DNA from: RGIG4140 sp045638265
GTDB taxonomy: Bacteria; Pseudomonadota; Alphaproteobacteria; CAAHEQ01; UBA3637
DNA length: 64,000 bases
Direction: 5' to 3'
Assembly (NCBI GenBank): GCA_045638265.1
Contig: JAZUBA010000077.1
Span: 76,131-140,130 of the forward strand
Positions 1-8,215 of this stretch are shown piece after piece (the first letter of the stretch is position 1; every line of letters begins with the position of its first letter). The notes beneath the pieces were generated by a model that did no database searches, was not told where the DNA came from, and saw only the letters and a program-made list of their open reading frames with translations. Position numbers and translations under genes: made by a program.

Positions 1-207
1 GATTTAAAAAAACTGGCCGTTCAACTGCAACAAAAAACGCCATATTTAATTGATTTTGAGCAAGCTGGAAAAGAGATGAAAATATCTACTGAAAAAATGA
101 GTGGTATTTTGGGTATTTCAAAAGAAAGTATGACAGAGTTGATAAATGCTGTCAAAGAAACGTATGCCATTATGCAGATGACACAACAAAAACATCATAC
201 ACGATAA
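1..207 (+). CDS. C-terminal end of an unrecognised protein (partial)
   Basis: An open frame enters from the left edge and stops at TAA 205-207, giving the last 68 residues of a protein whose start lies outside the window. The visible part is hydrophilic and probably helical, contains no cysteine, and includes KISTEKMSGILGIS. I do not recognise the family. It reads in the same direction as tsaB, which starts 18 bases later with its own ribosome binding site (AAAGAGG), so the two are probably in one operon. No function is proposed. Confidence 0.6.
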   Translation, partial: DLKKLAVQLQQKTPYLIDFEQAGKEMKISTEKMSGILGISKESMTELINAVKETYAIMQMTQQKHHTR

Positions 208-225
208 GAAGGTAAAGAGGATAGA

Positions 226-837
226 ATGTTTATTTTAGCTATTGATACAACATCAAATTTATTAACAGTTGCATTGTACAAAGATAATGCTGTTTTGACC
301 ACACACTCTGTTTATATGGAAAGAGGACAAGGCGAAGCTTTGATGCCATTGTTGCAAAAAATGTTTGCAGAGGTTGGGTGTTCATTCAAAGAATTAGATA
401 TGGTTGTGTCAGCCGTTGGTCCGGGGTCGTTTACGGGCGTTCGTATCGGATTGTCGGTTGCTCGTGGTTTAGGGTTAGCATTGAATATTCCGGTTAAAGG
501 TGTATCTAATTTTGATGCAATTGCTTTATCGGCACCAAAGCCGTGTGTTGTGGCATTAGATACCAAACGGGGAGATTTTTATGCACAAATTTATGATGAA
601 AACAATATAACAGAAGCTTGTGTACTATCCCAACAGGCGGTTGAAGAATTGCATTTGCCGATTGTAACGGACAAACCTGAATTGTTTGATACGGACAAAG
701 TTACATTATATCCAATGCCGGAAATAATGGCTGTTCAACTTATTCAAACAGTGTTAACCTATCCGGAACGCTTGTTTCCTGCCGAACCGCTTTATTTGCG
801 GGAAGCAGATGTAACCGTTCAAAAGAAATGCAATTAA
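226..837 (+). CDS. tsaB: tRNA threonylcarbamoyladenosine biosynthesis protein TsaB
   Basis: TsaB is the non-catalytic partner of TsaD in making N6-threonylcarbamoyladenosine at position 37 of ANN-decoding tRNAs in the cytoplasm. The ASKHA-type N-terminus MFILAIDTTS and the family hallmark GPGSFTGVRIGL (about residues 65-76) are both present. At 203 residues it is slightly shorter than many homologues, the C-terminal lobe being reduced. The ATG at 226 has AGAGG just upstream. A RimI-like acetyltransferase follows after 6 bases, the usual tsaB-rimI pairing in proteobacteria, which supports the call. Confidence 0.93.
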   Translation: MFILAIDTTSNLLTVALYKDNAVLTTHSVYMERGQGEALMPLLQKMFAEVGCSFKELDMVVSAVGPGSFTGVRIGLSVARGLGLALNIPVKGVSNFDAIALSAPKPCVVALDTKRGDFYAQIYDENNITEACVLSQQAVEELHLPIVTDKPELFDTDKVTLYPMPEIMAVQLIQTVLTYPERLFPAEPLYLREADVTVQKKCN

Positions 838-843
838 CATAAA

Positions 844-1293
844 ATGACAACATCTTTAACTAAAATGTTTAATCCTGTGCAATTAACATCTGCTTTTTGT
901 GAAACGGCAGCAGAGATACACGCAACAGGTTTTGATTATCCATGGGATCAAGAATCGTTTGAATCCTTACTTATTTTGCCAACAACGGTTGCGTGGATTG
1001 ATGAAAACGGTTTATTGGTTTGTTCACAAATTTGTGATGAAATGGAGATTTTAACGATTTGTGTAACTTCTGAAAAACGGCATCAGGGGTATGGTTTCTG
1101 TTGGATGAATTTTTTATTGCAATATGCACAAACAAATGGGATTAAACGTATTTTTCTGGAAGTTTCAACGGAAAATATCTGTGCAAAAAATTTATATCAA
1201 AAATGTGGATTTAAGGAAATAGGGATTCGTAAAGGATATTACAAAACAAAGACGGGTTTTTGTGATGCCATTTGTATGGAAAAAGAATTTTAA
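844..1293 (+). CDS. rimI: GNAT N-acetyltransferase, RimI-like
   Basis: A 149-residue single-domain GNAT acetyltransferase. RimI uses acetyl-CoA to acetylate the N-terminus of ribosomal protein S18. The acetyl-CoA loop is recognisable as SEKRHQGYGF (about residues 76-85), slightly diverged from the usual RxxGxG/A, and the late block FLEVSTENICAKNLYQKCGF matches the RimI LEVRxSNxxAxxLYxxxGF motif. It lies 6 bases after tsaB with no good Shine-Dalgarno sequence, so translation is probably coupled to tsaB. Context favours RimI, but a GNAT with another substrate cannot be excluded. A terminator follows directly. Confidence 0.8.
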   Translation: MTTSLTKMFNPVQLTSAFCETAAEIHATGFDYPWDQESFESLLILPTTVAWIDENGLLVCSQICDEMEILTICVTSEKRHQGYGFCWMNFLLQYAQTNGIKRIFLEVSTENICAKNLYQKCGFKEIGIRKGYYKTKTGFCDAICMEKEF

Positions 1294-1306
1294 GTTTATC
1301 GTATTT

Positions 1307-1347
1307 CATAAAAAAAATCGGCTGACAAATATCAACCGATTTTTTTT
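1307..1347. terminator. Bidirectional terminator, identical to the one at 61170
   Basis: A-run, then AATCGGCTGA, loop CAAATA, then TCAACCGATT and a run of eight T. One C-A mismatch lies within the stem when read on the plus strand. It lies between the convergent rimI and prepilin-like gene A and can serve both. The 40 bases 1307-1346 are identical to 61170-61209 downstream of prepilin-like gene C. Confidence 0.9.
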
Positions 1348-1358
1348 GATGGTCAAAC

Positions 1359-4300
1359 TTAAAGTTTTGAACAATAAGCTTTTCCGTCTTCAACATAGGC
1401 TTCACGGGCCACATCCAAACATTCCGAACAAATAGTTTTAGCTTTTTCCGTATTCGGTATTTCTACGTCCCCATTTGTATTACAGGCCGTTAATCCACCA
1501 TCTATGTTCACAAAATATTTTTTATTATCCGGTTGTCGACGTGAACAATACCAAATCTCTTTCGTGTCGTCCGTTATGGAATAAGCAACACGATTGCATT
1601 CTTCACATTGTTCCCGATAAACAGATTCTGCTCCGATTTCTTGTTTGCTGTCGGTTGATGTACAACTGATACAAGCACCGCCTGTGGCTGTTTGCCATTC
1701 AAATCCCAAAGAACAATCATTTGGCACACAATAACTCTTTTCAGTAGAATTTTGTGTCATAATACGACGGTTTTCACAGGATTCGCATAAATACTTTTTC
1801 TTAACTTCAATTTCAGACGCACTGCGATTATATGAATTTGAGCATTTTACACAATTATAGTTAATATTTAAAAATTCAACATTTTCTTCGCATTGACCTA
1901 AACTACACGTTCCTAATTGATTGGCGCCGGCACTAAAACGCCGTTGCGGACAACTTTTGCATTGTTCACGTGTCGTTTGAACATCTGTTTGTGAAGAACA
2001 ATCAATACAGTTACCAGTCATGGATGCTCTGAATTTTAGACCGTCATATTTTCCGCTAACGTAATCAGCAGCCGCACTGACCAACGATGGTTTTAGTGTT
2101 GATGGAATAGGAATTGAGTCTAATTCAACACTGTTACAAATACCACTGACACCAGGGTTAAAACTAACGCACAAACCTGTGCTACCGTTGTTATCCCAAT
2201 AACCACCCCAAGAATAACCGCTTCTTTGTAAGAAAATACGGTTATCACATCTGTGACATTCTGCTCTTGAATTGCCATAAGCAGATGTACCACTTGCCGT
2301 ATCACAATTTTGACATTCACCGTATTTATTTTTGAAATAGGTAACATTATTAACTGTTGGACATGTTATCCATAAACACCGACCTGTATCTTCATAAACT
2401 TTACGTGCATATTCTCCGCTTGGGCATCTGCTATCACATAATGATTTTCCTAAATCACCATATCCGCCGACAGCTCCCGTGTAATACCTTCCTGGATCAC
2501 TGCTACAATTAAAGCACGTTCCTTGAGAGTTTTGCCATTGGTTTTCAGGACAAGTTTTGTAACAATAGTTTGTTCCGCTACTGTTTGTATAGATATAGCG
2601 TTTTGACGGTTTTGATGTATCAGAAGTATATTTTTGGGTTGCTTCATCGTAATGACAATTTGCGACACATTTTGAATCTTCTTCATTTAAAACTGTGATA
2701 GAGAAATTATAATCCGAATCAGTACAATTACGACATTTGCCGTTACTGGCTTTAAATTTACCTAATCCACAATCATCTATCGGAATAACACAATACCCAC
2801 CATAAACGGTTCTACCGCTTTTCTGACACAAATCAATCAATCGTTCGTTTGAACCGATGTTTGTATCGCCTGTTGTACTATTGGCATCAAAACAGACACC
2901 ATTGCTGTTTTGCCATTTACGTTTACATTTTGCTTTTTCTTCTTCCGTTGCATTTTCTTTCGTGCAATTTACATCTGCTTCACTACCTGCTTCTGGTTGT
3001 TCACAAACTGGCCAACAAGAAGTCTCAATAATTTGACGTTTAGACCAAGCACCGGTAGAATCACGTTCAGGACAGGCTGTACAAGAATCTTTTATTTTTT
3101 GAAGAAGATTTTGCTCATTAGATGATGAATTACCAAAGAATGTATACATTCTTATCGTTTTATTAGTAGAACAATTATTACATAACAAGCGTGAAACATC
3201 TGATTCGCCACCTAAAAATTGGTCGGAAGAGCATTCTATTGTGCTTCTGCAATCGCTAGAATAATAATATTTATACCAAGTCAAACCACAAGCAGAACAT
3301 TGTTCAAAAGCTGCGGAATTTGAATTATTTAATTCATGTGTTTCTGTATTCAATGTGCCATCCGTGTTATAACAAGGGATACATCCTTCTTTTGATGACT
3401 GATATGAAGCCCCTTTAATACAAGCAATTGAACAAAATGTTGTACCATCTTGATTTGTACCGACATAATGTGTGTTTTGACAGGATTGACATTGCTCAAC
3501 ACCTGTTAATTCGTCTTTAATATTTAAGTCTGAAAATTCAAATACTTCTGTATCAATCACAATATTGCTTGCATCTTCACAAGGGATACATACACCATTT
3601 TTAGAACGGAAAGTAACCCCTAATTCGCAACTATCAGGCGGTGTAACGCATGTATTGGTTAAATCATTGCAAATTTGACCTCTGACAGGACAATCAGTAT
3701 TCACCACACAATCAACACAAGTGCCTGATGTAGCGTCTTCATTAGGTTTACATACTTGTCCGTTTGCACAAGCATTGTCGCATTGAAACGTATTGGTATC
3801 ACACAATGCAATACCACACAAATTGCTACAATCTTCATTTTCCACACATGATTCCATGGCATTATTATCACCATTACCTTCATTAGCAACAGCTCCACCG
3901 TCCTCATCTAAAAAGGAAGTAAAGACCATTTGGTTCATAGTACCACTCTCACCACAAATAGCGGTATCTCCTGTATATCGAGTTAATCCACCACCATTAT
4001 CAACTTGAACGAACTTTAATCCTTGAATGGCATCATTTAAATTCTCTTGCAATACTTTCTGACAAACAGCACTGGGTACATCATTTACCCATGTTCTAAA
4101 TGCAACAGGGGGATGAGAGGTTACCAGAATTTCAAACCCCGTTTGCGTCATTTCGCCATATTCAGGAAAGGCATCAGCCTCAGGCGAATCGGGTAATTCT
4201 TTCTCACCATCTTGATATAAATGCCAAATATCCGTGGCACGCATATTGACTTCGTTGACGATATCATTTGCCCGATGTTTATCCATGGCATACTTATATC

Positions 4301-4406
4301 CTTGAATGCCGCCGAATGATAACACGCCAACAATGGCTAAAACGCCCAAGATTTCAACCATTGAGCGACCACGTTCGTTTTGTGTAATAAGTGCTTTAAA
4401 TGACAT
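1359..4406 (-). CDS. Giant cysteine-rich protein with type IV prepilin N-terminus (A)
   Basis: This 1015-residue protein starts with a short basic leader and then GRSMVEILGVLAIVGVLSFG. Cleavage after G13 would put Glu at mature position 5, the hallmark of type IV prepilins handled by a PilD-like peptidase, followed by the usual hydrophobic helix. The pilin-like part runs to about residue 180. The rest is a long array of cysteine-rich units with many CxxC pairs (CIPC, CQSC, CSAC, CNNC, CTAC, CRNC, CHRC, CVKC, CESC, CEEC), implying extracytoplasmic disulfides. The ATG at 4406 follows GGAGG by 6 bases. True pilins are about 150 residues, so this is far outside the usual size. It is paralogous along its length to the gene at 61228. 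Function is unknown; surface display or adhesion is my inference. Confidence 0.85.
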   Translation of the reverse strand: MSFKALITQNERGRSMVEILGVLAIVGVLSFGGIQGYKYAMDKHRANDIVNEVNMRATDIWHLYQDGEKELPDSPEADAFPEYGEMTQTGFEILVTSHPPVAFRTWVNDVPSAVCQKVLQENLNDAIQGLKFVQVDNGGGLTRYTGDTAICGESGTMNQMVFTSFLDEDGGAVANEGNGDNNAMESCVENEDCSNLCGIALCDTNTFQCDNACANGQVCKPNEDATSGTCVDCVVNTDCPVRGQICNDLTNTCVTPPDSCELGVTFRSKNGVCIPCEDASNIVIDTEVFEFSDLNIKDELTGVEQCQSCQNTHYVGTNQDGTTFCSIACIKGASYQSSKEGCIPCYNTDGTLNTETHELNNSNSAAFEQCSACGLTWYKYYYSSDCRSTIECSSDQFLGGESDVSRLLCNNCSTNKTIRMYTFFGNSSSNEQNLLQKIKDSCTACPERDSTGAWSKRQIIETSCWPVCEQPEAGSEADVNCTKENATEEEKAKCKRKWQNSNGVCFDANSTTGDTNIGSNERLIDLCQKSGRTVYGGYCVIPIDDCGLGKFKASNGKCRNCTDSDYNFSITVLNEEDSKCVANCHYDEATQKYTSDTSKPSKRYIYTNSSGTNYCYKTCPENQWQNSQGTCFNCSSDPGRYYTGAVGGYGDLGKSLCDSRCPSGEYARKVYEDTGRCLWITCPTVNNVTYFKNKYGECQNCDTASGTSAYGNSRAECHRCDNRIFLQRSGYSWGGYWDNNGSTGLCVSFNPGVSGICNSVELDSIPIPSTLKPSLVSAAADYVSGKYDGLKFRASMTGNCIDCSSQTDVQTTREQCKSCPQRRFSAGANQLGTCSLGQCEENVEFLNINYNCVKCSNSYNRSASEIEVKKKYLCESCENRRIMTQNSTEKSYCVPNDCSLGFEWQTATGGACISCTSTDSKQEIGAESVYREQCEECNRVAYSITDDTKEIWYCSRRQPDNKKYFVNIDGGLTACNTNGDVEIPNTEKAKTICSECLDVAREAYVEDGKAYCSKL

Positions 4407-4433
4407 AATACCTCCAAATTATCTAATAAATAC

Positions 4434-4442
4434 AGTATAACA
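4434..4442 (-). promoter_or_regulatory. Extended -10 promoter of prepilin-like gene A
   Basis: On the minus strand TGTTATACT forms an extended -10 element (TGn plus TATACT), giving a transcript start near 4427 and a leader of about 20 bases. At the -35 spacing the sequence is CGTACC, unlike a sigma-70 -35 box, and it lies inside the palindrome at 4446-4473. Regulation at that palindrome is therefore likely. Confidence 0.55.
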
Positions 4443-4445
4443 GCA

Positions 4446-4473
4446 TTGTAATTAAAGGTACGTTTAATTGCAA
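4446..4473. promoter_or_regulatory. Palindromic operator-like site, proximal copy
   Basis: A 28-bp imperfect palindrome with outer arms TTG/CAA, inner arms AATTAAA/TTTAATT and a GTAC core. It covers roughly -19 to -46 of the predicted promoter of prepilin-like gene A. Twenty-four of its 28 positions are symmetric. The distal copy lies 137 bp away, centre to centre. The binding protein is unknown. Confidence 0.6.
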
Positions 4474-4582
4474 CGATTTCAAAAACAAAAGGGAAATGGG
4501 ATAAAACAGGGGAATATCACAAACAAGCCAATGCTTACAATTCATTCAAATCAAAAAAAATGCAATAAATGAAAAAAAAGTG

Positions 4583-4610
4583 TTGCAATTTAACGTACGT
4601 TAATATGCAA
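4583..4610. promoter_or_regulatory. Palindromic operator-like site, distal copy
   Basis: A second copy of the palindrome, with perfect core TTAACGTACGTTAA flanked by TTGCA and TGCAA; the symmetry extends one base further on each side (TGTTGCA/TGCAACA). It lies about 170 bp upstream of the predicted start of transcription of gene A and downstream of the secA terminator. Confidence 0.6.
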
Positions 4611-4642
4611 CACAGAAGGACTGTTTTTCATCTAATTTATGT

Positions 4643-4673
4643 AAAAAAGGATTACAAAAAATGTAATCCTTTT
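4643..4673 (-). terminator. secA terminator
   Basis: On the minus strand a perfect 12-bp stem (AAAAGGATTACA with its complement) around a 5-base loop ends in a U-rich tract. It lies 30 bases after the secA stop codon. Confidence 0.85.
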
Positions 4674-4702
4674 CTTAAATATATAGTCATTCAACTTATT
4701 TG

Positions 4703-7315
4703 TTAAACATTAATCGCTCCGCAACAATGTTTGTATTTTTTGCCTGATCCACAAGGACATAAAGCATTTCTGGAAATAGCTTTTTCCTCATTTTTTTCAA
4801 TAATGTCAGCGGGGTTTGGATGACTTTCTTGGGTTTGAACCGGTTTCTTTTCTTCAATCTGTAATTGCATATGACAGATAAGTTGTGTTACCCGTTCACG
4901 AATACGCTCTAACAAACTTTCAAACAAAATAAAAGCTTCCCGTTTATATTCATTCAACGGATTTTTTTGACCGTAAGCTCTTAAATTAATAGATGTTTTC
5001 ATAAAGTCAAGTGCTTGTAGGTGTTCTTTCCAAGCCGAATCAATTGTTTGAATCAGAATGTTCTTTTCAATACTATTTCGCATATCTTCCGGCAAGATTG
5101 CCAATTTTTCTTTTAAAGATTTAACGGACATATCACTTAATCGTTCAACCATTGTTTCAGGTGTCATTCCTGGTTCATTAACCCAGGAGTGGAACGGGAT
5201 GTCCATTGCCAATAATTTGAAAGTTTCTTCCCGTAATTTATCAGCATCCCAATGTTCGGCAACAGAACGACTTGGTGCTAATTGATAAATCATATTTTGA
5301 ATACAATCATCACGCATATCTTTTAACGTATCAGTAACGGTTTGTGCAACCATTAAATCTTTGCGTTGTTCATAAATGACTTTGCGTTGGTCATTCATAA
5401 CATCATCATATTTTAATAAGTTTTTGCGAATGTCAAAATGGAATGATTCTACTTTACGTTGAGCTACGGCAATACTTTTGCTTAACCAACGATGTTGTAA
5501 CGGTTCCCCTTTAATCATACCTTTTTGCATAAAACTTTGGAATGTTCCGTTACCAAATATACGCATTAAATCGTCATCCAAAGAAATGAAGAAACGAGAT
5601 AAACCAGGGTCACCCTGACGACCGGAACGTCCTCTCAATTGATTGTCGATTCGTCTGCTTTCATGTCTTTCAGATCCTAAAACATATAAACCACCGGCAT
5701 TAAGAGCAATTTCTTTATCTTTGGCAATTTGTTCTTTGATTTCTTCAGCCAAACGTTCTTTATCGGCATCTGGATTTTTTGCTAATTCCTGAGCCAATTT
5801 CATTTCAAAGTTACCACCTAACTGAATATCTGTACCACGACCAGCCATATTTGTTGCAATGGTAACCGCACCCGGAACACCGGCTTGTGCAACAATTAAT
5901 GCTTCTTGTTCATGATGACGAGCATTTAATACGTTAAACGGAATTTTTGTTTTACGTTTTAATAAATCAGCTAAAATTTCAGATTTTTCAATAGAGGTTG
6001 TACCAACTAAAATTGGTTGACGTCTGTCATAAGCCTCTTGAATTTCTTTAATAATGGCATCGTATTTTTCTTCTGCCGTTGCATAAACCAAATCGTTTTC
6101 ATCACGACGGGTTGCCGGTTTGTTTGTCGGGATTTCAATAACTTCTAAATGATAAATGCTGTCAAATTCAGAAGCTTCAGTCATAGCTGTACCTGTCATA
6201 CCAGCCAATTTCGGATACATACGGAAATAGTTTTGGAATGTGATGGAGGCCAACGTTTGGTTTTCTGCCTGAATGGTAACGCCTTCTTTTGCTTCAATAG
6301 CTTGATGCAAGCCGTCTGAATAACGACGTCCTGCCATCATACGACCTGTAAATTCATCAATGATAACGACTTCGTTGTTTTTAACGATGTAATCTTTATC
6401 TTTTGTAAACAATGTATGTGCTTTTAAAGCTTGATCAACGTGATGAACAAAGGCAATATTATGTGTTTCATATAATCCGCCTTGAATTAATCCTTCACTT
6501 TGCAATAATTGTTCAATATATTCCGTACCTGCTTCCGTTAATGTCGCAGAACGGCGTTTTTCGTCTTTTTCATAATGTTCAGGACGAATGGAACGCATTA
6601 ATCTGTCAACGGCAATATATCGTTCAGATGAATCTTCTGCCGGACCGGAAATAATTAATGGTGTACGGGCTTCATCAATCAAAATAGAGTCAACTTCGTC
6701 AACGATGGCATAATTAAATGGACGTTGTACCATTTCTCTTAATTCAAAACGCATATTATCACGCAAATAATCAAAACCCAATTCGTTGTTAGTAGCGTAT
6801 GTAATATCGGCATTATAGGCAGCACGACGAGCTTCTGTGGACATATCATGGACAATACAACCAACTGTTAAACCTAAAAAGCGATAAATTTGTCCCATCC
6901 ATTCGCTATCACGTTTTGCCAAATAATCATTGACGGTAACAACATGAACACCTTTACCTGTTAATGCGTTCAAGTAAACGGGTAAAGTTGCAACAAGTGT
7001 TTTACCTTCACCGGTACGCATTTCAGCAATTTGACCATTATTTAAAATAATACCGCCCAACAATTGAACGTCAAACGGACGTAATCCCAAAGTTCTTTTT
7101 GCTCCTTCACGAACACTTGCAAATGCTTCCGGTAACAAACTCTCCAAAGATTCACCGTTTTGAATGCGTGTTTTATATTCTTGTGTTTTATCTCTCAATT
7201 GGTCATCTGACAACAATTCATAAGAACTTTCCAAGTCATTGATTTTTGCGACTGTTTTATTAAACTTACGCAAATAACGGTCATTTGCAGAACCGAAAAT
7301 TGATTTAAATACCAT
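4703..7315 (-). CDS. secA: Protein translocase ATPase SecA
   Basis: SecA is the ATPase motor that pushes preproteins through SecYEG. The 870-residue length is typical. Visible motifs are Walker A MRTGEGKTLVAT (about residues 99-110), the DEAD-type VDEVDSILIDEARTPLI near 206, TGRMMAGRRYSDGLH in the preprotein-binding region, and the second nucleotide-binding fold ATNMAGRGTDI...LRGRSGRQGDPG. The C-terminus carries the zinc/SecB-binding motif CPCGSGKKYKHCCG. The ATG at 7315 is preceded by AAAGGGA. It has its own promoter at 7348-7376 and a terminator at 4643-4673, so it is probably monocistronic. Confidence 0.98.
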   Translation of the reverse strand: MVFKSIFGSANDRYLRKFNKTVAKINDLESSYELLSDDQLRDKTQEYKTRIQNGESLESLLPEAFASVREGAKRTLGLRPFDVQLLGGIILNNGQIAEMRTGEGKTLVATLPVYLNALTGKGVHVVTVNDYLAKRDSEWMGQIYRFLGLTVGCIVHDMSTEARRAAYNADITYATNNELGFDYLRDNMRFELREMVQRPFNYAIVDEVDSILIDEARTPLIISGPAEDSSERYIAVDRLMRSIRPEHYEKDEKRRSATLTEAGTEYIEQLLQSEGLIQGGLYETHNIAFVHHVDQALKAHTLFTKDKDYIVKNNEVVIIDEFTGRMMAGRRYSDGLHQAIEAKEGVTIQAENQTLASITFQNYFRMYPKLAGMTGTAMTEASEFDSIYHLEVIEIPTNKPATRRDENDLVYATAEEKYDAIIKEIQEAYDRRQPILVGTTSIEKSEILADLLKRKTKIPFNVLNARHHEQEALIVAQAGVPGAVTIATNMAGRGTDIQLGGNFEMKLAQELAKNPDADKERLAEEIKEQIAKDKEIALNAGGLYVLGSERHESRRIDNQLRGRSGRQGDPGLSRFFISLDDDLMRIFGNGTFQSFMQKGMIKGEPLQHRWLSKSIAVAQRKVESFHFDIRKNLLKYDDVMNDQRKVIYEQRKDLMVAQTVTDTLKDMRDDCIQNMIYQLAPSRSVAEHWDADKLREETFKLLAMDIPFHSWVNEPGMTPETMVERLSDMSVKSLKEKLAILPEDMRNSIEKNILIQTIDSAWKEHLQALDFMKTSINLRAYGQKNPLNEYKREAFILFESLLERIRERVTQLICHMQLQIEEKKPVQTQESHPNPADIIEKNEEKAISRNALCPCGSGKKYKHCCGAINV

Positions 7316-7347
7316 ATTATCCCTTTCAATATCAAAATTATGTATAT

Positions 7348-7376
7348 GAGATAATCTATTTTTAACCGAAAGTCAA
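7348..7376 (-). promoter_or_regulatory. secA promoter
   Basis: Minus strand TTGACT, 17 bases, TATCTC, ending 32 bases before the secA start codon. Confidence 0.55.
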
Positions 7377-7428
7377 GTGTTTGAATGTGAAAAAAACATA
7401 ATATACGATGCTTAAAATTATCTTGTTT

Positions 7429-8214
7429 TTATGTGTTTTCAGTTATGTGTGTCAATAATGCTTCAATATCATTTACAATAACACTATCTGGAAAAACGTT
7501 TAAAAGCGGAGCTTGTTGTTTAATGGCTTCTTTAATATGTGTGTCCTGATGTAAAATACCACCTAATGCCAACTCAATGTTTAAAAAACTCTGACAAGCT
7601 TTAAACAGCGTTTGAAAAGTTCTTTCACCTTCTTTTTTAGTGCTTGCCATATTAACAATAATTTTAATGAGATGTGCTTTTTTTTGAGCAGATAAAATTT
7701 TAATCAATGTATATGCATCAGCCAGTGAAGTCGGTTCTTCATTGCAAACAATTAAAATTGTTCCTGTGCAACCTGCAAGTAATGTCATGGATTTATCAAT
7801 ACCTGTGCCTAAATCTAGAATAACTCTGTCATAATGTTGTGCTAGAATATATATATCATCTTTTAATAATTGAAGTTTCCCATCTGACAAACCGGTCAAA
7901 ACCTCATTTGATGACCGTCCGCTTAATATGTCACAAGACAAAGATTCATTATGTGTAACGGCTTGATTTATAGGCATATCGCCATCTAAAACGTTTTTGA
8001 TGTCTTTGGAGGAATTAATGCCCAGTTGAATATCAATATTCGGCAAACCCAAATCCCCGTCAATAAGTAAAACTTTTTCGCCTTTTTTGGCAAATGCATG
8101 TGCTAACGTAATAGATAAAAATGTTTTGCCGACTCCTCCTTTTCCTGAGGCAACAGCTATCATATTTTTTCCGTTTAAACGATTATATATTTCTTTTGTA
8201 TCTGATTGTGCCAT
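7429..8214 (-). CDS. flhG: MinD/ParA-family ATPase FlhG
   Basis: A 261-residue MinD-like ATPase. FlhG (FleN, YlxH) controls flagellar number and works against the GTPase FlhF at the cell pole. The deviant Walker A is GKGGVGKT (about residues 24-31), followed by LLIDGDLGLPNIDIQLG (switch I area) and VILDLGTGID (Walker B). NEEPTSLADAYTLIKIL is a close match to the FlhG-specific motif around SLTDAYALIK and separates it from MinD and ParA. It starts one base after the end of flhF (8216) on the same strand. The C-terminal amphipathic helix that MinD uses for membrane binding is not obvious. The fliFG-flhF-flhG order supports the assignment. Confidence 0.88.
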   Translation of the reverse strand: MAQSDTKEIYNRLNGKNMIAVASGKGGVGKTFLSITLAHAFAKKGEKVLLIDGDLGLPNIDIQLGINSSKDIKNVLDGDMPINQAVTHNESLSCDILSGRSSNEVLTGLSDGKLQLLKDDIYILAQHYDRVILDLGTGIDKSMTLLAGCTGTILIVCNEEPTSLADAYTLIKILSAQKKAHLIKIIVNMASTKKEGERTFQTLFKACQSFLNIELALGGILHQDTHIKEAIKQQAPLLNVFPDSVIVNDIEALLTHITENT

Positions 8215-8215
8215 A

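Noticed and set aside
4583..4610. Chromosome dimer resolution (dif) site or CtrA box
   Set aside because: The arms do not match the XerC/XerD consensus, there are two more copies nearby, and the TTAA pair is spaced 6 rather than 7 bases.
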